Source of the DNA: Alphaproteobacteria bacterium
GTDB lineage: Bacteria; Pseudomonadota; Alphaproteobacteria; RF32; CAG-239
NCBI GenBank assembly: GCA_017480995.1
Contig: JAFUQJ010000119.1
Coordinates: 1-34,050 of the forward strand
Reading direction: 5' to 3'
Length of the DNA stretch: 34,050 nt
The position numbers and the translations under genes were made by a program. Shown piece after piece: positions 28,593 through 34,050 of this stretch. Numbering within the stretch: position 1 is the stretch's first letter; every line of letters starts with the position of its first letter. The notes under the pieces were generated by a model. It was not told the origin of the DNA, did not search any database, and saw nothing but the letters and a program-made list of their open reading frames with translations.

Positions 28593-29735
28593 CTAAAAAC
28601 TGTATAAATCGGTGTTGAGGTATCGCTGATCCTCCCGCGACATCCGGGTATAGTCCAGTTCGCGCAGCATCGGATCCTCCAGCAGCAGCCATCCGGTTTT
28701 GGCCTTGAGATAAGGCTTGTTGCCGCCCATGCCCCAGACAACCGCTTCTTTGTCATCGGGCTTACCATACTTTTGGTTAATTTTTTTCCAAAAATCATAA
28801 ATTTTTATATTGCGCAGATAGATTGCCTTCTGGCTGTTGCCGGTAATGCCGGAAGCCTGAGACGAATATTCGATTTTATAGACCTTGTTTTCGGTAAAGT
28901 TGCTGGTGAAAGTAACTTCGATTTCCTCTTTGGTGTCGTATTTGGCGTATTTGGTCGTCTGGACATACTGGTGATTGTCTTTCTTGGCTTTTTCCACCAC
29001 GCAGGCCTGAGTCCGCTCATAGCCGATGACACCGCTGCCGCGGCAGTATTCCTCATTGCGCCATTTTATAAAATTGGGCACCTGATATTTTTGCATAATC
29101 TTTTGAAAACCGCGGTTCTGCATGGTTTCGTCGACCTGCGCCAGCCCCATGCGCAGCATTACGCCCGAAATGTCAAACACCGAGGCATTGGAACGTTTGC
29201 TCTTTTGGGTGTCGCGGCGCGCGCTGTCCACCATTTTTTCGAGTTCGCTGGTTTTCTCCTTTTCGCTGTTGAGCAGCTCCAGCGGATTGGCGGAAGTCAG
29301 CTTGTTTACCCAGGTTCCCTCGACTTTGGGCAGCGGCAGGCCGGGCGTGGCCTGTTTTCGGTCGTTTTTGAGCGTATCGGTCAGGTTCTGGCCTTTTTTT
29401 ATCGACGGCAGAGGTTCGGCAGCGGCAGCAGCGTCCGCCGGAGCGGGAGCCGGCTCGGGCGCGGCCGCGGACTGAATCTGCGGCAGAGGCTGAACATCGG
29501 CGGTTACCGGGGCAAAATTCTGCGGATTGCCCTCTTCGCCCCAGATGCTTTCGTCCTCGCTGCCGTCCATCAAATCCATGTCTTCCGGCATCTCGGAAGC
29601 CGGCAAAGGCTCGGGCGCAACGGTTTCGACCGGAGGCTCGGCGCCGAACATAACGCTTTCCATATCCTCGCTGGCATTGGCCGGACAAATCGTCAACAGG
29701 GCTCCCAGCAGCCCGAAAAGTACCGAATAAGGCAT
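28593..29735 (-). CDS. Unknown secreted protein with Pro/Ala-rich linker, 380 aa
   Basis: The start is the ATG at 29735-29733, giving a signal peptide [21 protein letters not shown] with probable cleavage after ANA. About 25-130 is an acidic then Pro/Ala/Glu-rich low-complexity region. About 150-180 contains a helical Lys/Glu segment. About 200-380 is a folded domain with two Cys (EEYCRGSG and TQACVVE) that could form a disulfide. The C-terminal part reads [18 protein letters not shown] and [15 protein letters not shown]. It is first in the chpT operon, 15 bases before chpT, with its own promoter. No family was recognised. Confidence 0.65.
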   Translation of the reverse strand: MPYSVLFGLLGALLTICPANASEDMESVMFGAEPPVETVAPEPLPASEMPEDMDLMDGSEDESIWGEEGNPQNFAPVTADVQPLPQIQSAAAPEPAPAPADAAAAAEPLPSIKKGQNLTDTLKNDRKQATPGLPLPKVEGTWVNKLTSANPLELLNSEKEKTSELEKMVDSARRDTQKSKRSNASVFDISGVMLRMGLAQVDETMQNRGFQKIMQKYQVPNFIKWRNEEYCRGSGVIGYERTQACVVEKAKKDNHQYVQTTKYAKYDTKEEIEVTFTSNFTENKVYKIEYSSQASGITGNSQKAIYLRNIKIYDFWKKINQKYGKPDDKEAVVWGMGGNKPYLKAKTGWLLLEDPMLRELDYTRMSREDQRYLNTDLYSF

Positions 29736-29768
29736 GTTTTTCCCATCAGTCAGACAAAATTTTTCTTT

Positions 29769-29797
29769 ACTATATTCGTTTTTATCATGCTTGGCAA
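29769..29797 (-). promoter_or_regulatory. Promoter of the 380-aa/chpT/cheY/cheR/bla operon
   Basis: Minus strand TTGCCA (29797-29792), 17-base spacer, TATAGT (29774-29769), about 35 bases before the start codon. Confidence 0.6.
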
Positions 29798-29831
29798 CGA
29801 CTTCCCTCAACTTATCAAATAGAAGTTTTTG

Positions 29832-29860
29832 TTTACTTTTGGCGGCAAAAACGTTATAAA
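29832..29860 (+). promoter_or_regulatory. Promoter of the trmFO-hpnCDE operon
   Basis: TTTACT (29832-29837), 17-base spacer, TATAAA (29855-29860), 27 bases before the trmFO start. It diverges from the chpT-operon promoter. Confidence 0.65.
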
Positions 29861-29887
29861 TCGGATATTTTTAGAAAAGGATGCAAA

Positions 29888-31240
29888 ATGAACAACCCCG
29901 GTATTCATATCGTCGGCGCCGGACTGGCCGGCTCGGAGGCGGCCTGGCAGCTGGCCGAACGCGGGATTAAGGTTATCATCCACGAGATGCGGCCGCAAAA
30001 ATATTCCCCCGCGCACAAAACGCCTTACTGCGCGGAGCTGGTCTGCTCCAATTCGCTGCGCTCGGACGACGGTTCCGCCAGCGCGGTCGGCCTGCTGCAT
30101 CAGGAAATGCGGCTGGCCGGCTCGCTGATTATGGAATGCGCTGACGCAACCAGAGTTCCGGCCGGCGGCGCGCTGGCGGTTGACCGCGACGGCTTTGCGC
30201 AGACAGTCAGCCAAAAACTGCAGGCACATCCGAACATCAGCTTTGTCCATGAAGAAATCACCGCGCTGCCGGGTTCCGGAGACGGCCGCTGGATCATCGC
30301 CTCCGGCCCGCTGACCTCGTCGGCGCTGATTCAGGCCATTTTGAAGGCCGCAGACAACCAGTATCTGAACTTCTACGACGCGATTGCGCCGGTCGTTTAC
30401 AAAGACAGCATCGATTTTGACAAAGCATGGTATCAGTCGCGTTATGACAAAGGCGACAAATTCGACTACATCAACTGTCCGCTCGACAAAGACCGGTATT
30501 ACGCCTTTGTCAACGAGCTGCTCAACGGCCAAAAGACCGAATTTCACGATTTTGAAAAAGCCGAATATTTTGACGGCTGCCTGCCGATTGAAGTCATGGC
30601 CGAACGCGGCGCCGACACCCTGCTGTTCGGTCCGATGAAGCCGGTCGGCCTGACCAACAGCCACCAACCCGGCATTAAGCCTTATGCGGTGGTGCAGCTG
30701 CGCCAGGACAACAAAGAAGACACCCTGCGCAACATGGTCGGCTTTCAGACCAAGCTCAAATACGGCGAACAGGAGCGGATTTTCCGGATGATTCCGGGGC
30801 TCGAAAACGCCGAATTTGCGCGGCTCGGCGGCATTCACAAAAACACCTTCATCAAAAGCCCGCTGCTGCTCGACCGCTTTCTGCGGCTGAAGACGATGCC
30901 GCACCTCAGCTTTGCCGGCCAGATTACCGGCTGCGAAGGCTATGTCGAAAGCGCCGCCACCGGCTGGCTGGCCGGTTATTTTGCGGCCTGCGAACTGAGC
31001 GGACGCGAGGCGGTTTTGCCGCCGGCTTCCACTGCCTTCGGCGCCATGCTCGGCCATTTGCAGGACGAAACCAATCTCGAAAACTATCAGCCGATGAACA
31101 TTAATTTCGGCTTGTTTCCGCCCCTCGCCCCGGAGCCTGCGGCCAACGGCAAATTCCGCAAAATAAAAGGCGCCGAACGCAAAGCTGCCTACTGCCGGCG
31201 CGCGGCCGCCGATTTCAGCGAATGGATTAAACGGCTATGA
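29888..31240 (+). CDS. trmFO: Folate/FAD-dependent tRNA U54 methyltransferase, 450 aa
   Basis: TrmFO makes ribothymidine at position 54 of tRNA using methylene-tetrahydrofolate and FAD instead of SAM. The FAD-binding motif [17 protein letters not shown] is at the start, followed by the hallmark HEMRP and [12 protein letters not shown] (catalytic-region Cys). Later [21 protein letters not shown] and [14 protein letters not shown] are typical. Ribosome binding site AAAGG. Its stop overlaps the hpnC start (ATGA), so squalene genes are translationally coupled to it. Confidence 0.95.
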   Translation: MNNPGIHIVGAGLAGSEAAWQLAERGIKVIIHEMRPQKYSPAHKTPYCAELVCSNSLRSDDGSASAVGLLHQEMRLAGSLIMECADATRVPAGGALAVDRDGFAQTVSQKLQAHPNISFVHEEITALPGSGDGRWIIASGPLTSSALIQAILKAADNQYLNFYDAIAPVVYKDSIDFDKAWYQSRYDKGDKFDYINCPLDKDRYYAFVNELLNGQKTEFHDFEKAEYFDGCLPIEVMAERGADTLLFGPMKPVGLTNSHQPGIKPYAVVQLRQDNKEDTLRNMVGFQTKLKYGEQERIFRMIPGLENAEFARLGGIHKNTFIKSPLLLDRFLRLKTMPHLSFAGQITGCEGYVESAATGWLAGYFAACELSGREAVLPPASTAFGAMLGHLQDETNLENYQPMNINFGLFPPLAPEPAANGKFRKIKGAERKAAYCRRAAADFSEWIKRL

Positions 31241-32100
31241 CAACCGCGCCCTCCAAAGACATGAAAGACGAAAATTTTCCGGTGGCGGCGCTGGCCGAAA
31301 AAAAACTGCGCCCGGTTGTCGAGGCCTATTACAAAGCGGCCCGGGCGGCCGATGACGTTGCCGACGACGCGCGGCTGGCGGAAGAAGAAAAACTTGCGCA
31401 GCTTATGCGGTTTGAACGCTCTTTTTCGGCCGGACTGAACGGCAAATCCCCCGCGGAGGACAGCGAAGACGCGTTCCGGCTCGGACAGATATTTGCCGCG
31501 GAAAAACTCGACGCCTCGCTTTATACCGATCTGCTCAAAGCATTTGAAAAAGACGCCCGCAACGAGCCGATTGCGGTATGGGAACAGCTGATTGACTACT
31601 GCCGGCTGTCGGCGGCGCCGGTCGGGCGTTTTATTCTGGCGCTGCACGACGAATCGCCGTCGGCCTATCTGCCGGCCGAAACGCTCTGCGCAGTCTTGCA
31701 AATCAGCAATCATCTGCAGGACCTGCGCAAAGACGCCGAGCAGCTCGGGCGCTGCTATCTGCCGCAGGACATGATGGCCGCACACGACGTACGGTTCAGC
31801 GACATTTTTCTCGACAAGAGTTCGCCGGCGCTGCGGGCTCTGACGGCGGAAATTGCCGACAAACTGCGGCGGATGCTCAAAGACGCCTCCGTTCTGCCGG
31901 CCCTGGTCAGAAACCGGCGCCTCAAAATGCAGCTCGGCATTATCCTTTCTTTAACCAATTCCATGATAAAAAAGACAGAAAAGTATGATGTCTTGACCAC
32001 GCGCATCAGATTGAACCTCTGGGACTGGATTAAGGCATTCGGCACTGGAGCACCGCGCGGCGTGCTGCGCAGAACCGGAAAGGCAGGAAGCGTCTTATGA
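31237..32100 (+). CDS. hpnC: Hydroxysqualene synthase HpnC, 287 aa
   Basis: In the three-enzyme bacterial squalene route HpnC converts presqualene diphosphate to hydroxysqualene. It is a trans-isoprenyl synthase fold: first Asp-rich motif in [10 protein letters not shown] (residues 35-44), second in [17 protein letters not shown]. It lies between trmFO and hpnD with ATGA overlaps on both sides, the order seen in hpnCDE clusters. The C-terminal tail is basic. Confidence 0.88.
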   Translation: MTTAPSKDMKDENFPVAALAEKKLRPVVEAYYKAARAADDVADDARLAEEEKLAQLMRFERSFSAGLNGKSPAEDSEDAFRLGQIFAAEKLDASLYTDLLKAFEKDARNEPIAVWEQLIDYCRLSAAPVGRFILALHDESPSAYLPAETLCAVLQISNHLQDLRKDAEQLGRCYLPQDMMAAHDVRFSDIFLDKSSPALRALTAEIADKLRRMLKDASVLPALVRNRRLKMQLGIILSLTNSMIKKTEKYDVLTTRIRLNLWDWIKAFGTGAPRGVLRRTGKAGSVL

Positions 32101-32930
32101 ACAATATTCAGAAAATGGTAAAAAAATCGGGAACTTCGTTCTTTTGGAGCATGCGGCTTTTGCCTTCGGCCAAAAGAAACGCCATGTATACGATTTATGC
32201 TTTTTTCCGTCATATCGACGACATTGTCGACGGCGACGCGCCGGTACAGGAAAAACTCGATTTGCTCGAAGCCTGGCGCAAGGAAATCGACAACATCTAC
32301 GATAAAAAGGTGCCGACCACCGACATCGGCCGCAAAATTTACAAGAACTGCATGCGTTTCAAACTGCCCAAGGAAGAATTCATCCGCATGATCGACAGCA
32401 TATCGATGGATCTGCCCGAGCCGATACAGGCGCCGAGCCTGCAGGAGTTTTACGAATACTGCCGCGGCGTGGCCGGCGTGCCGGGAAGCCTGTCGCTGCG
32501 GATTTTCGGCTGCAACGACGAAAACGTCATCGAAGACTTGTCCTCTTCCCTCGGAACGGCGCTGCAGATTACCAACATCCTGCGTGACGTCAAGGAAGAC
32601 GCCATGGTGCAGCGTTTGTACATTCCCAGGGAATTTTTGGAAAAAGCCGGCATTCAGGCAACGGACCCGCTGAGCGTGGTGGTCAACAAAAATCTGGCCC
32701 TGGCGCGCGAAGAACTGGCCCGCATTGCCGGAAAATGCTACGACAAGGCTTTTGAAACCTTAAAAAAGCTCGATAAAAAAACGGCCCGGCCGGTACGCGC
32801 AATCGCCTATATTTACAAACGTTACTTTGACATTATGCAAAACCGCGGCTGGGAAGTCATCTCGCCAAAACCGCATTTGAGCCGGCCGCTGAAACTTTGT
32901 CTGGCTCTCAAAGCCTTTTTCGGAAAGTAG
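32097..32930 (+). CDS. hpnD: Presqualene diphosphate synthase HpnD, 277 aa
   Basis: HpnD condenses two farnesyl diphosphates to presqualene diphosphate. The first Asp-rich motif is FFRHIDDIVDG (Asp41-Asp45), the second ITNILRDVKEDA, followed by RLYIPREFL, all typical of squalene/phytoene synthases. The ATG overlaps the hpnC stop by four bases. The next gene hpnE follows after three bases. Confidence 0.9.
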   Translation: MNNIQKMVKKSGTSFFWSMRLLPSAKRNAMYTIYAFFRHIDDIVDGDAPVQEKLDLLEAWRKEIDNIYDKKVPTTDIGRKIYKNCMRFKLPKEEFIRMIDSISMDLPEPIQAPSLQEFYEYCRGVAGVPGSLSLRIFGCNDENVIEDLSSSLGTALQITNILRDVKEDAMVQRLYIPREFLEKAGIQATDPLSVVVNKNLALAREELARIAGKCYDKAFETLKKLDKKTARPVRAIAYIYKRYFDIMQNRGWEVISPKPHLSRPLKLCLALKAFFGK

Positions 32931-32933
32931 TTC

Positions 32934-34019
32934 ATGAACACGACAGCCCCGACATATCATATTATCGGAGCCGGCATTGCAGGGTTGGCCTGCGCTTACG
33001 AACTCAAACGCGGAGTTCCGAACGTCCGCACCGTCGTTTACGAAGCAAGCGACAAAATCGGCGGCCGCGCCTATTCCTATCAGGACAAAGACATGGGACG
33101 GCGGCTTGACAACGCGACGCATGTCGTTATCGGCGCCAACAAAAACATGGCCCGTTTCATTAACGACGGCGAATGGGAAAAGCACGCCTATTTCTGGGAC
33201 GTCGAACAAGACAGCCTGTCCGGTCAGCATCAGCGGTTTCTGGCGCATATTCTGAAGTCGATGTGCAATACGCCCGCTTCGCAGATTGCGCGTGACGTTA
33301 TCCGTAAAATTCTGTGGCTGACTTTTCCGTGGACGCGCAAAAAACGCCGCGTTTATTATTCAAAACAGGATTTGTCGCAAAAATTTGCCAATTTTTTTCT
33401 CGGTTCGGTCGACGAGCTCAAACTGAATCACAAACTTTTGAAGATTGACAGCCTGTTCGGCCGGGCGGCACAGCTCAACTTCGGCAGCGAGCTGGTAGAG
33501 ATCGGTCCCGAGGATATGGTCTTTGCCGCGCTGGACAACCGCAGCTATGCCAAACTGTTCAACGAGCCGGAACTGCCGCATCATCCGATTATCAACATCG
33601 TTTATCAGACTTCGCAGAAAATCAACCTGCCCAAGGCGGCCTCTTTTGTCGGCGTCATCAACGGACTGTCCGACTGGATTTTTGTCAACGACGACATTCT
33701 GGCGGTAACGATTTCCGCCGCCGACAACGCTCAGACCGACTTGCAGGAACTGGCGCGCCGCGTCTGGCAGGAAATCGACAAGCTGCGCGGCGTCAATTCG
33801 GCCTTTGTGCCCGCCTTCAAGGTAAGCTGCCACAAGCACGCGACAATCGCCCAGACGGAAGAAGTCAACGCGCGGCGGCCGCTCACTGCTCAGGGGCGTT
33901 ATCCGAATCTGTTTATTGCCGGCGACTGGACCATGCAAAATTATCCGTGCTGCCTGGAAGCCGCTTATTTATCGGCAAAACGCGCCGTCAAAACGGCTCT
34001 GAAGGCTAAAAAGCCATAA
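32934..34019 (+). CDS. hpnE: Squalene-associated FAD-dependent reductase/desaturase HpnE, 361 aa
   Basis: HpnE reduces hydroxysqualene to squalene. The N-terminus has the FAD motif YHIIGAGIAGLACAYEL and KIGGRAYSY. The C-terminus has the amine-oxidase/desaturase signature LFIAGDWT, followed by LEAAYLSAKRA. At 361 aa it is shorter than many HpnE proteins (about 400-430), probably through loss in the substrate domain, but both ends are intact. A squalene-hopene cyclase would be expected outside the window. Confidence 0.88.
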   Translation: MNTTAPTYHIIGAGIAGLACAYELKRGVPNVRTVVYEASDKIGGRAYSYQDKDMGRRLDNATHVVIGANKNMARFINDGEWEKHAYFWDVEQDSLSGQHQRFLAHILKSMCNTPASQIARDVIRKILWLTFPWTRKKRRVYYSKQDLSQKFANFFLGSVDELKLNHKLLKIDSLFGRAAQLNFGSELVEIGPEDMVFAALDNRSYAKLFNEPELPHHPIINIVYQTSQKINLPKAASFVGVINGLSDWIFVNDDILAVTISAADNAQTDLQELARRVWQEIDKLRGVNSAFVPAFKVSCHKHATIAQTEEVNARRPLTAQGRYPNLFIAGDWTMQNYPCCLEAAYLSAKRAVKTALKAKKP

Positions 34020-34050
34020 AATTCATAAAAAAATTTTGTTTACATTCAAT

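Overview
The window looks like a moderate-GC alphaproteobacterium. It carries a ChpT-type phosphotransferase beside CheY and CheR, the squalene genes hpnC-hpnD-hpnE, trmFO, and an ffh-rpsP-rimM-trmD-rplS block. This mix, with a lipoprotein class D beta-lactamase and fairly AT-rich intergenic DNA, fits an uncultured, possibly gut-associated, Rhodospirillales-like lineage. That placement is inference from gene content only.

Bases 1 to about 8.66 kb are part of a prophage that continues beyond the left edge. A leftward block encodes small membrane proteins, a 171-aa protein, a podovirus-like portal, a GroES-like co-chaperonin nested between portal and terminase, the terminase large subunit, a tandemly duplicated 114-aa membrane protein and a 302-aa Q/A/G-rich protein. 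The 302-aa gene has a strong promoter, then a hairpin and a rho-independent terminator lying between promoter and ribosome binding site. To the right is an immunity region: an HTH/S24 repressor flanked by five copies of a 15-bp operator (ATACG-N5-CGTAT type). These are laid out identically over a leftward and a rightward TTGACT-18-TATxxT/A promoter.

From 8.6 to 18.6 kb is mainly host DNA: a lipoprotein, a CoaD-HD phosphohydrolase fusion, dps with a Fur-like box, tRNA-Thr(CGT), a leftward operon (Asd-like protein lacking catalytic residues, DUF3772-MscS channel, MurD/MurD2-type ligase), divergent hisS, and an unknown two-gene operon. From 18.7 to 22.4 kb is the ribosome/SRP operon, transcribed leftward from a consensus promoter through a structured leader. 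A CoA-disulfide-reductase-like enzyme with a C-terminal rhodanese domain and tRNA-Glu(CTC) follow.

At tRNA-Glu, a 97-bp direct repeat that includes the tRNA 3' end flanks a 78-bp spacer. Beyond it lie a pyrophosphatase-like/P-loop kinase fusion and a class D beta-lactamase. The beta-lactamase is the last gene of an apparent operon: 380-aa secreted protein, chpT, cheY-like, cheR, bla. Finally trmFO-hpnC-hpnD-hpnE runs rightward as a tightly coupled operon that makes squalene, presumably for hopanoids.
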